A model generated the notes under the pieces. It was given only the letters and a program-made list of their open reading frames with translations. It ran no database searches and was not told the origin of the DNA. The translations under genes and the position numbers were made by a program. From positions 35,489 to 99,488 of the forward strand of contig LGRX02025804.1 of NCBI GenBank assembly GCA_001247695.2: a stretch of 64,000 nucleotides of DNA, written 5' to 3'. Below are positions 22,340-32,903 of this stretch, one piece after another (the first letter of the stretch is position 1; each line of letters begins with the position of its first letter). This DNA is from Cymbomonas tetramitiformis. Its lineage: Eukaryota > Chlorophyta > Pyramimonadophyceae > Pyramimonadales > Pyramimonadaceae.

Positions 22340-23350
22340 TCGGGAGGAAGGTGTGGTGTGCTACGAGCCATGTGGAGGCCTCTGTGCTGGCCTAGAGATG
22401 TTGCTCCGCAGTGGGATGAAGGTGGATCGCTACCTGTATCAGGACATATCCCCGAGCAGTCGGACAGTTGCCAGGGCCAGGTGCACGGCGTTGCTAAGAC
22501 GATATCCTGACCTCATTTCGCCCCGTGCAATAGAGTTTGGGGCTCTACCCCAAGATCTGCACGACACCACCAGTGCCGACTTCATACGAGCAGGAGCTCT
22601 TCAAGGACGCCAGTGGGTCATGGTATGTGGGTTCCCATGCCAGGATCTCTCTCCTGCTGGAACACTCACAGGCCTGGATGGCAGGCACAGCAAATTATTT
22701 TATGAAGTGGTTAGGCTTCTGTCCACACTCCAGCAGCTGCAGCAGCAGAGGCCTCCAGGCTATATCCTGGAGAACGTTTCCCCGTTGTCACACAGACCCG
22801 GAACCAAGATCAGGGACGAGGTGTTCCCGTACATTGCCAGCGTCATTGGCCGACCAGTGTCCTTTGATGCAGCACAAGCAGGCGCTTACGCACACCGATT
22901 GCGAGCGTATTGGAGCAACTTGTTCCAGAGCCACCAGTTTCGCTCCGTCATGAGCAAGGTGGTGAGACCAGAAGGACGAATCGTATCGTCAATCCTATGC
23001 AGGGGCTGGCATCCCAGGCCAGTGATAAGGACAGACCGCTCGCCTCACTACGTGGTGAACGTGGTGGGAGAACCATTGAGGGCACTTCCCACCATCATGG
23101 CGACGCAAGGGTCAAGAGCGTTCAGAAGAGCGAGGATGGGGACCGTGGTGCGCAACCAGGACGATGAAGACGCCGAGGAAGAATCTCGAGAAGTGAACCT
23201 CGACGAGAAGGCGCGAGCCATGGGCTACAGCGCAAGTGAGCTACGCATGGCCGATGGCCTGAACGACGTAGAATTGGCAAGCATTCTGGGCCTGGCCATG
23301 GATCGCAGGGCAATGGAACTGCTGATGGCGGTCGCAGAAGCGAGCAGGAA
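22340..23350 (+). CDS. Gypsy-2 C5 cytosine methyltransferase domain (Dnmt3/DRM-like)
   Basis: Within the pol frame, after a ~150-residue linker behind RNase H. Motifs in the order of C5 cytosine methyltransferases: I, VVCYEPCGGLCAGLEMLL (SAM binding, atypical in lacking DxFxGxG); II, DRYLYQDISPSS; IV, MVCGFPCQDLSPAG with catalytic Cys codon at 22638-22640; VI, YILENVSPL with ENV at 22770-22778; VIII, AGAYAHRLRAYWSN; IX region, EPLRALPTIMATQGSRAF; X, EKARAMGYSASEL and ILGLAMDRRAMELLMAV. The motif order is not permuted as in DRM. The PCQ loop followed by SKLFYEVVRLL resembles Dnmt3/DRM more than Dnmt1. Expected reaction: transfer of methyl from SAM to C5 of cytosine in DNA. A lysine run near 23625-23646 could act in nuclear entry or DNA binding. 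Retrotransposon-borne enzymes of this kind were reported for charophytes and dinoflagellates by de Mendoza and colleagues in 2018 (recalled, not looked up). Confidence 0.88.
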
Positions 23351-23803
23351 GGGGCTCCCCCGTAGCGAGGAGTCCCCAGAGGCAGAGAATTCCCCAGGAC
23401 AGCCCATCGCTGTAGACAACAACTGGGCAGACCACGCGAGGTCGGACCTTCAGCAGAGGCAAGCTTTGCTGGCGGAATGGGTTGAGAATTCGAATGCATA
23501 TACTCAGCAGGTGGCGAAGACTATGACTCACCGTGACTGGGAGGAGAAGCTGCAGGTAATGTGCTCGCAAGGGCAGAAAGGTGCAGAAGGAATTGGGGCT
23601 CAGCGACAGAAGGCTGGAACCAAGAAGAAGAAGAAGAAGAAGAAGGAGTGGCAGCTCTACACTATGGCGCAGTATCGTCAGAGGCATGAGAACCACTTCG
23701 TGAAGGAGGGCGCAACCCCAGCAGCGCGCGTGGATGTGCCTGCTTGGAGTCCGCCTGCCAGAGATTCAGAGATGAGGCTCCCCAGGTTGGCGTGCACCAC
23801 CAG
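23351..23803 (+). CDS. Gypsy-2 linker between methyltransferase and integrase, broken by E1
   Basis: Basic linker with a run of eight lysines (about 23624-23647), ending where E1 inserts at codon AGA (23801-23803). Codons 23804-23924 after the junction are E1 sequence and not original. The pol frame resumes at 29512 in register. Confidence 0.8.
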
Positions 23804-23822
23804 ACCCTACAAAATAGGGATT

Positions 23823-24890
23823 ATTCCAAAGGCTTGGACGGCACCATTCCGGGCGCCCGGAACCGTCCTGAAAATATTTGGTAAAATTCCAAGCCTTTGG
23901 AAACCGCCAGGAATTGCAAGGTGAAGCTTTGGGTTTTTCCCTAGGAGTCCTATGGGGTTCCAAGCCGATGGTCCTACGGGGTTCCAAGGGGCTGGACCGA
24001 AATTTGTTAGTCCAATGGGTCCTGGTCGATTCCAAGCCGTTGGACCTATGTCCTCGGATTGCGTATGACCGAAGTCGTCGGTCCAAGGCGGTTCCAACGG
24101 TTTGGAATTCATTTTGGACAATTCCAAGCCTTTGGAACTTTCCAGTCTGAGGTCGGCAGTCTGAAATCGGAGGTTCAACGGCTTGGAACCCCATTGGACC
24201 GGTCTCCGCGCAGCACGGGCGTGGTTTCAAAAGATTCCAAGCCTTTGGAACTTGCTAGTACGAGTAATGAAGCTCGAACCCGGAGGCTCAACGGCTTGGA
24301 ACCCCATTGGACCGGTCTCAGCGCAGCACGTGCGAGGGTTTCAAAAGATTCCAAGCCCTTGGACCTTGTTAGTACGAGGAATGAAGCTCAAACCCGGAGG
24401 CTCAACGGCTTGGAACCCCATAGGATCGGTCTCTGCGCAGCACGGGCGTGGGTTTCAAAAGATTCCAAGCCCTTGGACCTTGTTAGTACGAGGAATGAAG
24501 CTCGAGCCCGGAGGCTCCACGGCTTGGAACCCCATAGGACCGGTCTCTGCGCAGCACGAGCGCGGGTTTCAAAAGATTCCAAGCCCTTGGAACCCCATAG
24601 GCCCAGTCTCTGGGCAACACGGGAGCGTGTTCCGAAATTCCAAGCCCTTGGAACTTCCCGATCTGAGAGCGGAACGCTATGAGCAAGTGCTTGATATATA
24701 GACTGATAATTCTCTGGACCGATCATTCTTGCTACGTGCAGTTCAAGACCGTCCAAGCCTTTGGAACGATTATGGAAGTGATATCTTATGGTGTCCAGGC
24801 TTAGTCCAATGGTTTGGAACCGCTTCGGAACTTGCGTTTGACGGATTCCAAGGCGCATCCAAGCCTTCGGAACCCCTTTGGAACTCCAGG
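23823..24890. repeat. E1 left subterminal TCCAAGCC..TTGGAA repeats
   Basis: Dozens of copies of TTCCAAGCCTTTGGAACC and variants, imperfectly palindromic through TTCCAA/TTGGAA. From 24175 to 24610 they sit in a ~116-bp tandem unit (about four copies) containing GGACCGGTCTC and GCGCAGCACG. All ORFs here, on both strands, are products of the repeat. Confidence 0.8.
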
Positions 24891-25479
24891 TAAGTTAGTA
24901 TTATCTGTACAATGCGTGTTATATATTACAGTATATTTACAACTGGTAGGTTCTGACTTGGCAGCACGTGGTGCTCAACGAGACCGATACACTAAGTGAA
25001 GTGACTTGGAAGCTGTTAAATTGGATCCAAGGCGCCCGTAGTCCCGGGTCCACTGTTGACCTTGTTCTGAGCAGAGTGCTACTCCGAACGAGGCTTGCCT
25101 CAAATCCGGCGACGCGTTAAAGCGGCATGCACCATCGAAGAAAAGCAATCCCTTTCGTGGGGCTGAGTCTGGCTCGTGTCCCTGTTCGAGACAACAACCA
25201 CACCAGAGCACTCTTCCTTTCAGGAGAAATGCTCCTCGAAAATCGCACCCCGGTCTCTACCGGGCCCCAATCTTGTGGAAAGGGATGGACGATTTTCGAG
25301 CCTGGCCACTTCCGGTGTGCTACTCGTGTAGAGTAACCCACCCGTCGTGGTCAGTACTCTAACCGTCCAGCATCCCCATGTTAAAGGGAGGCTTCTATGA
25401 CGGACGGGCACCAGGTGGTCCGTGCAGGCAAGATAATTGGCATTAATTGCCTGTATTTGCGAAGCACTCCAATTTAAGA

Positions 25480-25795
25480 TATGCATCCCAAAGTCCGAAA
25501 CCCAGTGTTCCGAAGCTGACCCACGAAATCTAACGTAGAGCAAAAAAACAAATCCAAATTCGAAATCCAGGATCCCGAAGACTGAAATCTGAAATCTAAC
25601 GTAGAGCAAAATCAGCCAAATCGAAATTTCGAAAATCTAACGTAGAGCAAAAAACAAATCCAAAATTCGAAAATCCAGCATCCCGAAGACTGAAATCTGA
25701 AAATCTAACGTAGAGCAAAATCAGCCAAATCGAAATTTCGAAATCTAACGTAGAGCAAAAAAACCAAATCCAAAATTCGAAAATCACTTTCCAGG
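25480..25795. repeat. Short repeat AATCTAACGTAGAGCAAAA in E1
   Basis: Five or six copies, two spacings, joined by AAATCCAAAATTCGAAAATC words. The same 19-mer occurs in the MULE region at about 53842 and 53916, and inverted at 56080-56205, so it is shared between unrelated elements. Confidence 0.7.
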
Positions 25796-25817
25796 TCAAT
25801 TTAACGTGACCGATACA

Positions 25818-26315
25818 TTAAGTGATGGCTCTAAAGGTGTTCCAAAGGCTTGGACGATGCTTGGACTCTTCTTCGTGGGGGAATCCAAGGTTGTTCCAAA
25901 GGCTTGGACGGGGCTTGGATATTGTTAAACAATGGTTCCAACGGCTTGGACGGGATTTAGAACTCACCGAGTCGGACGATGCATACTCAATCGGGCTGAA
26001 GAAGTTTTCACGGATCTTCCGGAGCATCCGTTCGGCATGGTCATGAAGATATGTGTCATCCCCGTGTTCTTCCTCTTCGTCCGTCTCTGACGGTGGATCC
26101 GTCTCACCGTCATCATTCACACTTTCGGGACCGTCAAGAGAGTCGTTTTCTTCATGATCTCGGTCATTGGAGAGGCGTGCGACGGGCGGATGTAGGATCA
26201 AATGCCGCCTAATCTGTTTTTTGGAGTAGCAAAATCGGAGTCTGCATTGATCGCATGGGCATGGAGTGCCTTCCGCGTTCTCGTTTCGAGCTAGTCCACG
26301 CCTTTGCCTAGCCAT
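25818..26315 (-). CDS. E1 transposase N-terminal exon (zinc-finger-like)
   Basis: Minus-strand frame starting MARQRRGLARNE (ATG at 26313-26315; an upstream in-frame ATG at 26379 adds 22 unconvincing residues). It encodes TPCPCDQCRLRFCYSKKQIRRHL, a CxCxxC...H pattern like the N-terminal finger of CACTA/Plavaka-type transposases, then a strongly acidic stretch (SETDEEEEHGDD). The exon at 58.2-58.4 kb in E3 has the same plan (VCDCGACHSS...RHR, then acidic). The catalytic part is absent from E1. The last ~45 residues run into repeat sequence. Confidence 0.5.
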   Translation of the reverse strand: MARQRRGLARNENAEGTPCPCDQCRLRFCYSKKQIRRHLILHPPVARLSNDRDHEENDSLDGPESVNDDGETDPPSETDEEEEHGDDTYLHDHAERMLRKIRENFFSPIEYASSDSVSSKSRPSRWNHCLTISKPRPSLWNNLGFPHEEESKHRPSLWNTFRAIT

Positions 26316-26379
26316 TATTCCTGCGAATCCATGTAAGAAGTGTGAGTTGTCTGACCGGACTTGTAAGGTTTTCAGATGC

Positions 26380-27270
26380 ATTCCGGGCGCCCGGACCCAT
26401 GGTCCGGCGCGTGGGAACGTAGTTCCGGGCGGTCGGAATTAAATACCTTCAACATTCGGCAAAAGTCCGGTTTGTCACCTTTACATCAGGGTTTCTACGT
26501 TTTTAGGCACAATCCGGGCGCCCGGACAGGCCAGGGATTACGGTGTCCATCGGTTTGGAAAAGCCATCTTAAAAATCGACTAGGTCCACTTCTGGGGATT
26601 AATCCAGAGGCTTGGAAGTCCATTGGAATGGGACATTTGCTCCCACTTGAAAAATTCCATGCCTCTGGAATTCCAAAGTGAAGCATTGGAATCGCACAAA
26701 GTTATTTAGAACGTTTTGAGGATTGCAAAAATCACCTAAGGACCAATATTCCAACGGGTTGGCCCACTCAAACCAATGGCATGGAACTTTTTTGGTAAAA
26801 ATCGACTAGGTCCACTTCTGGGGGTTTATCCAAGCCCTTGGAAGTCCATTGGAATGGGACATTTGCTCCCACTTGAGAAATTCCATGCCCCTGGAATTCC
26901 AAAGTGAAGCCTCTTATTTCAAAGCTTAACACTTGGCTGTTTTTTGTGTAAAAAGCCCAAAAAACAAAATTTCGGAAAATTTTCTGTTTTTTTGAAAAGT
27001 GGACATATGTTTGGCCCCGATGTTTTTGATATGCAGCGACGTGAAAAATGCAGAAAAATTGTTTTCTACCGTCAATTATGCACATCTTACGGGAAATTTC
27101 TAAAAATAGAGCTGCGACGAATTCTGTAGAAGGACTTGCTCCAAAAATAAAAAGCAACAGTCCAGAAAACAGAAATATACAGTATAGCGATGGACTGCTC
27201 AGATCGAAGATTAAATTGGATTCGTCGTGCACGAATGGTTGGATCGACTGCTCAGTCTTTCGCCGTACGT
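26380..27270. other. E1 interior, no recognisable gene
   Basis: Contains GGGCGCCCGGAC palindromic words (26385-26530) and a duplicated ~100-bp block (26575-26690 and 26805-26910: TCGACTAGGTCCACTTCTGG and following). ORFs on both strands are not recognisable. Confidence 0.5.
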
Positions 27271-27274
27271 AGTA

Positions 27275-27400
27275 TAATCGCGAGTAATCGCGAGTAATCG
27301 CGAGTAATCGCGAGTAATCGCGAGTAATCGCGAGTAATCGCGAGTAATCGCGAGTAATCGTTAGTAATCGCGAGTAATCGCGAGTAATCGCGAGTATCGC
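27275..27400. repeat. TAATCGCGAG decamer array
   Basis: About twelve nearly perfect tandem copies of TAATCGCGAG, one with TAATCGTTAG. Its inner TCGCGA is palindromic. 27400-28560 beside it shows no gene I can support. Confidence 0.85.
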
Positions 27401-28559
27401 GACCTTTGAAGACGATGGATTTTCAAATGGCTAGACGAACGGTACTCTGTGACTGTGGACTGTGGACACAGTGAAGACCCGACACTTTACAATACGGAAC
27501 TTCATATTTCACCTCAACGCCGTCGAAGACTTGCAGTATTGTATGTCCAGGTTTGTACTGTAATTATCTATATGAGCTTAGCCGTGTCTTCTTTCTTCTC
27601 ATTTTTCGCAAGATTACTTTGTGGAGATCTGCAGGAAATTCTCCGGTGACGCTCGGGTCCGGGACGTAAACGCGATTCCAGGAAGTCTGAAAGATCTCTG
27701 CGGCGGAGTTATTCAAACGGTACGGGCTCAATTCGCTGTGACACTGAGAATGCCGCAACGACAGTTCTTGAACGTACCTGCCGTTATCTAGCAGCCTTGC
27801 ATGTTGCGCGCGCAGAGTTGTTTTCAGCATTTTGTTTGAAAACAGTTCAGCATCATCGTAGTAGCAACACCGTATCATTAATCCCACAAACCTGCACTTT
27901 TAAAAATAGCGTCAGCCCAAAATAGTACCGATGCTCGAGAATCGGCCATAACACGCCGGTATGTTTTCCACATATGCGTGTAGAACTGAGCTTTGTGTTT
28001 TACTTTTTCAGGGATTGGTACCGCCCGGGTCGAGAATTGCTCTATCGCAGGTAAGACTGTTTAAACGTTGGATCTGATTTGCGTTTCGTTGACTGAAGTT
28101 TATTATTTTACTTGCGGTTCGGCGTCTGATGAACGCTGATTTTGTTCTGTTTTACGGCATGTTCGCAGGTCGTGTTTCAAGTGCGTCGGTGCTTGCAATT
28201 AGCGGAACAGATTTCAATTTAAAAGTTTCAAACTAATTAGAGTAGTTTTAAGAGTAGTTTCGAAAGCTTGCAGCTTTCGGTAGAATCCCTGACTTGTGAT
28301 AGCATTATTAGCCTGAACCTAGATCCCACGCACTTGTAACTCTGTCAAGTAATGTTATTTATCCAATGATGATGACGTATTTGCAACTTAGCATCGCAAC
28401 CTTTAAACTTTCTGTGTACAGCATGCACACGACATCATAATGTATGTGTGCAAAGAAACATGAAAACAATGTAGCAACAATTGCAAGTGTATTTTGGAAC
28501 TGCGCGGTACCCCTTAACCCTGCATACCTGCATATTCTCACTGTAAATGTATTTGGAGC

Positions 28560-29500
28560 CATGGTCCCAAGTCTTTGGAACCATGTCCGTTTAAGCCTTT
28601 GGAGCCATATATGTTTAAGCCTTTTGGAAACGTTGTTCCAAATCGTTGGAAATGCGGTTCCAAGCGTTTGAAATTAATGAAATGTATGAAGCAAAATAAA
28701 TGTATTTGGAACCATTGTTCCAAGCCTTTGGAACATGTCCGTCCAAGCTTTTGGAAACATTGTTCCAAAGCCTTGGAACAATGGAACCTGGCCATGCAAT
28801 TCTCGTTTAACAGATTCTAAGCCCCGTCCAAGCCCTCGGAACTCGCTTGGAACCTTAATTTAACAGCTTCCAAGCCCTTGGAATCACGTTGGAATCTCTG
28901 TTTAACTGAGTCCAAGCCCTATCCAAGCCCTTGGAACCCCCTCGGAAACTTCTTTTGACGGAGTCCAAGACCCGTCCAAGTCTTTGGAACCCCTTTGGAA
29001 CCTGTTTTTTTGCAGCGTCCAAGCCCTTGGACCCTCCTCGGAATCACCGTTTGGCAGAGTCTAAGCCCCGTCCAAGCCTTTGGAACCCCATTGGAATGCC
29101 CGTTTAACAAGGTCCGAGCCCCGTCCAAGCATTTGGAACCCCCTTGGAATCGCCAATCTAAAAAAATCCTATGGGAATCCAAGCCGATGGTCCAAGCGGG
29201 TCCAACGGGGTTCCAAGCCGACGGTCCAAATGGGTCCTACGGTATTCCAAACCGACGGTCCAACGGCTTGGAAACCGATTGGAATTTTATGTAAATTCCA
29301 AGGGGGTTCCAAGGGCTTGGATAGCAAATGTCCAGGTCCAAGCCCTTGGACCGCGGCTTGGACGGGGCTTGGACCTGGACATTTGCTGTCCAAGCCCTTG
29401 GAATTCCCAGTGTTAACGCCAACGCCTCTCAAACACATACCTGTCCTACCGGGTCCTATGGGGTTCCAAGCCGACGGTCCAAGCCCTTGGAATAATCCTT
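28560..29500. repeat. E1 right subterminal TCCAAGCC..TTGGAA repeats
   Basis: Counterpart of the left zone: repeats of TCCAAGCCCTTGGAACC spaced roughly 25-60 bp. The ORF that starts at 29080 opens in this zone and runs by chance into the gypsy pol frame at 29512. Confidence 0.8.
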
Positions 29501-29511
29501 ATTTTGTAGGG

Positions 29512-30860
29512 AGATTCGAGGACTTGATGGCCAGCGTGGCCGAGCAGCAGGTAGACCGTGACAAGCATCGAGATGTACACGATGATGCATGGTGCCTCAG
29601 ATGGTTGAAGTCCAATGGCAGCGTGAGGTTGCCAGAAGAGGAAGTTCGTCGTGTGAGGAGACGAGCAGCACGACATCGATGGGATGAGGCTACGGACGAG
29701 ATCTACATGGTCACGCTGTCGGGCAAGGAGGTGAGAATACCTAAGCCTGCTGACCGTCTCGCGTTGGTTAAGGAATACCACTCCAGAACTGGACATTGGG
29801 GCATAAGGCGTACGCAGCATCTTTTGTGGCAGCGCCATTGGTGGGCCGATTTGAAGAAGGACGTGGAGGCTGTGGTCACTCAGTGTGAGACCTGTCAGCG
29901 TGTGAAAACTCATTATGCGAGAGAGGAGGCATGTTTATCCCCCCTCGAGATCGTGTCGTTCATGTATCGCTGGTCGCTGGATTTGGCATGGCCTTCAAGG
30001 AGGCAGACCAAGACTGGCAACAACCGAGTGCTCATCATGACCGAGCACTACACCAGGTTCATAGTCTGTGTACCCATTCCCGACAAGGAGGCAAGGACCA
30101 TCGCAGCGGCATTTCGCAGTCATGTCCTGGCTGTGTTTGGTGCGCCAGCAGAGTGCTTGGTGGATGGAGGTAAGGAGTTCGAGGGCGAGTTCAAGCAGCT
30201 GTGCAGAGACTGCCTGATCGACCGACGAGTCACCTCGCCAGACTCACCAGAGGGCAATGGGCTGACCGAGCGAGTGGTGCGCACTATGAAGTTTTGCTTC
30301 AAGAAGCTTGCCTTGGAGAAGGGTCTCGATTATGAGTGGGATGAGCAGCTCTGGCCACTAGTGCTGAGTTATAATGCAGCACGCCAGGAGTCCACGGGGG
30401 TGGCGCCGTTCACCATGTTGTTTGCCCAAGAGGCAGTAGTGCCGCCCGATTTGAAGCAGGCACCCAGCATAGATTTCGGTGCTGAGGTCGAAGATGAGAA
30501 GGATGCCAGAGTCAAGGACCTCCTCCGGAGAGCACAGGTGGTGAGGCGACTGATGGTACACGCTGGTTGCAGCCTGGAGGTCGCACAGCATCGTGATACA
30601 TTACATTATGAAGGGAGAAGGGGTGGGGGCTATGAGCCTAGGCCACACCAGTTTAAGGTGGGCGATTTCGTCTACATCAGGCAGAAGCCTCGCAGCGGCA
30701 TGGAAGTCGCGACCAAATCCGCCATTCTGAAGCTGGTCAAGATACAGCGAGATGGTGTGGTGGTGCTTGAGGACGCCGCCAAGTTAAGAGAGAAGAGCAC
30801 TGTGCAGAGCATCGCGCCATGTCACCTACAGGTGAAGGACCAGTATGACTGCAGTGCAGC
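29512..30860 (+). CDS. pol: Gypsy-2 integrase
   Basis: Continuation of pol after E1. The zinc-binding domain is EYHSRTGHWGIRRTQH...VVTQCETCQR (HHCC). The DDE core has YRWSLDLAW (first Asp), ECLVDGGKEFEG (second Asp) and GNGLTERVVRTMK (Glu). Then VGDFVYIRQKP near 30660 resembles the GPY/F-type C-terminal module that binds DNA. The enzyme joins the cDNA to host DNA; the 4-bp duplication AGTT around this element is consistent. No inactivating change is seen. The apparent ATG at 29080 is in E1 and should not be used. Confidence 0.9.
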
Positions 30861-31030
30861 CGTTCCCAGCAAGCACCTAGCATGTGAAGCGTGCAGGAAG
30901 ACTGATGGGGAAGCAGAGATGTTGTTGTGCGACGCATGCAACAGGGGGTACCAATTGTGGTGTCTGACCCCAGCACTGAATGGAGTACCAGAAGGCGAGT
31001 GGCTATGTCCCAGGTGCTCAGGCACGGGGA
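30860..31030 (+). CDS. Gypsy-2 PHD-like finger, one zinc ligand replaced
   Basis: After integrase, the frame encodes CEACRKTDGEAEMLLCDACN, RGYQLWCL and GEWLCPRC: the C4HC3 spacing of a PHD finger, a chromatin-reading fold that commonly binds histone H3 tails. The canonical GYHxxC histidine is Gln here, so one ligand of the second zinc site is missing in this copy. A PHD finger next to integrase could steer insertion to marked chromatin; that is inference. Confidence 0.75.
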
Positions 31031-31499
31031 TGCAAGCTGCCAACGCTGAGGTGCAGACCCAGAAAGACGAGAGCTCTGGCGTCCTAGAGGACAGACTGGG
31101 CATGAAGGAGCAGCAATTGAACGAGAAGCTGTCTGCGGAAATGCGCCTGCTGCCAGCAGACGTGGGTCCCCGTCGTGTGGTGAAGGGGGACAAATTTCAG
31201 CCATGGCATGCCATCTCATCAAGGGAGATGTTATTGAAAGAGAAGGACATGTTCTTGGGCATGCCAGATCAGATTGATTGGGGAAGACAGGACAAGCTCT
31301 CTGAGGCCGTGCAGATCTTCATGCCAGGGCACTGGAATGAGGGGCATCGCACGGTGCTGAGCAAGAAATATCGGGAACAGAAGGCCATGGCAAGGCAGCT
31401 GAGGGATGCACCTCTTGTGCCTGCGTTGGCTGAAGAAGAAGTTGAAAGACGAGGAGAATTGAGACACATGACTAAGGCTCAGGTGAGAGAAGCTAGCGC

Positions 31500-32121
31500 A
31501 CTGCAGTGGGGGCTTGAACTGGTCATCACAGTGCCCTCCGAGGTGAGGCGTTTGGCGACAGAGGTGGACTGGAAGTCCGTCGATGGCGTGTGGGACCCAT
31601 GGGCAGGCACTGGGGTCATCAGTGAGGTAATGGTGGAGCAATGGCCGCAGTTGAGATTTATGAATAATGACTGGAACTCTCAGTTGGGTTGGTCTGAGGC
31701 GCATGACGCACTTCAGCCAGGTAACTATCGCATATGGAAGGAGAAGTATGGTGTCTGTGACGCAGTGGTGACTTCGCCTTGGTTTGCAGCGCTGGATATC
31801 GCGTTTCCATTGGCAGTGATGGCCAGTCGTGTGGTGGCATGTGTCCACGTTCCATCTTACTACTTGACAGACATGACCGAGAGCAGGGCTGCGTACTTCA
31901 GACGATTGAGTCAGACGGGACGCTTGCATGTGATTGGGCATCTGGAACATGGACCTATTGGCCGCAGGTGTATGTGGGTCTTGGTGTTCAAGAATCCGCT
32001 GGTCAGAGCCAGGATGTTACAGGGTGGAGAAGGTGAAGGCATTGGTATGTTCACTTTCAGCTTGGGTAAGTTCATGGCAGATGGTGATACGACCCAGTAT
32101 GCTGAACAAGCCCATATTTGA
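31500..32121 (+). CDS. Gypsy-2 C-terminal amino-methyltransferase-like domain
   Basis: The last ~200 residues of the pol frame carry VWDPWAGTGVISEVMVE (31588-31638), a Rossmann SAM-binding loop, and about 50 residues later DAVVTSPWFAALDIAFPLAV (near 31758-31815). TSPWF occupies the place of the (N/D/S)PP(Y/W/F) motif of N6-adenine and N4-cytosine methyltransferases, with Pro-Trp in place of Pro-Pro. It is followed by the beta strand VVACVHVPSYYL. The stop is at 32119-32121, about 25 nt before the polypurine tract. It may be active, or a non-catalytic DNA-binding relic. A coiled, charged region (31040-31500) links it to the PHD-like finger. Confidence 0.6.
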
Positions 32122-32146
32122 GTCTGTGCTACTGCACGCAGCAGCT

Positions 32147-32158
32147 ACAGATGGGGGA
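32147..32158 (+). promoter_or_regulatory. Polypurine tract
   Basis: ACAGATGGGGGA directly precedes TGTTGG, the true start of the LTR. A purine run next to TG is the plus-strand primer site of LTR retroelements, and it fixes the LTR start at 32159 rather than 32380. Confidence 0.75.
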
Positions 32159-32903
32159 TGTTGGAAATCTGGGCTTGCATGTAAGAGCTTAGCGTTCGAT
32201 CTCGGAATATCAGAATTTTAAAAAATTTGTAGCTCTACGATCTTGTGCTGTGTTGAGAATTGCTTGAACAGTTACCGGCACCAGTGAATGTTAATGACGA
32301 ACTTATGACCAGCCGCGAGTGTTAAGCTTGCTCGATTCCGAGAATGTTCGTACCATCATATGCACGCGTTTGCGACAGCTGTAACAAACGCCGGCTTCTC
32401 ATGGTACCGCGCCGGGTTTGTTCAGCTGGTGACACGCATGACAGTGGTGACAGCATGACAGGCTTTGCGAAGATGACCATCTGAGAGATGCAGACTTGCC
32501 AGAAAAGATATGGTCACTATCGAATGACCAGGGAATGATAAGATGAAGATGGCAGTGACTCCTTTGCCGCTGACGTGTCAATCAGAATGTGGTAAACGGT
32601 AACATTGTTAGAGCTGGCATGGAATAATGACTTTCCATTGGCCAGATGAAGATTTAAGGGCTAGAACCCGTTACAGTTTTGGGAAATGTGACAGAGCATT
32701 GAGATATAAGTAAGCTCTGACCGGAGGTCAGGCTAGTGGACTCATTATTGTTTTGCTTCGCAAGTACTAGGTGGCTGTTCGCGTGCCAGTGCTAGAGTGC
32801 TAAGACAGTTCTGCTCACAGCTTTTGTACACAATAATTCGTATTTTGTGGTTATAATATCAATTTTGACGGATATATTTTACTGCTGTTTTTATACTTTT
32901 TCA
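32159..32903 (+). repeat. Gypsy-2 full 3' LTR (745 bp)
   Basis: TGTTGGAAATC to TTTTTCA, with TG..CA ends. It consists of a 219-bp part (32159-32377), the dinucleotide GC, and the 524-bp part (32380-32903) shared with the 5' LTR. The boundary reads GCGACA-GC-TGTAAC, whose centre ACAGCTGT is a perfect palindrome resembling joined LTR ends. Confidence 0.85.

Larger units (their letters stand above)
23804..29511. mobile_element. E1: CACTA-like transposon with CCCTAC ends inserted in Gypsy-2 pol
   Basis: Left end CCCTACAAAATAGGGATTAT, right end the complement of CCCTACAAAATAAGGATTAT; AGA is duplicated at 23801-23803 and 29512-29514. Long subterminal zones of TCCAAGCCTTTGGAA-type repeats lie at both ends (23823-24890, 28560-29500), as expected for CACTA elements. 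The only transposase trace is an N-terminal exon at 25818-26315 on the minus strand, so E1 is probably a non-autonomous derivative. Excision with loss of one AGA would leave pol uninterrupted, so E1 came after the gypsy insertion and is the youngest nested element here. Confidence 0.85.

Noticed and set aside
24059..24858. 156-207-codon ORFs on both strands in E1
   Set aside because: Produced by the TCCAAGCCTTTGGAA repeats.
29080..29511. Start codon and N-terminus of the 29080-32121 ORF
   Set aside because: This part is E1 subterminal repeat; the gypsy frame begins at 29512 and continues from 23803.
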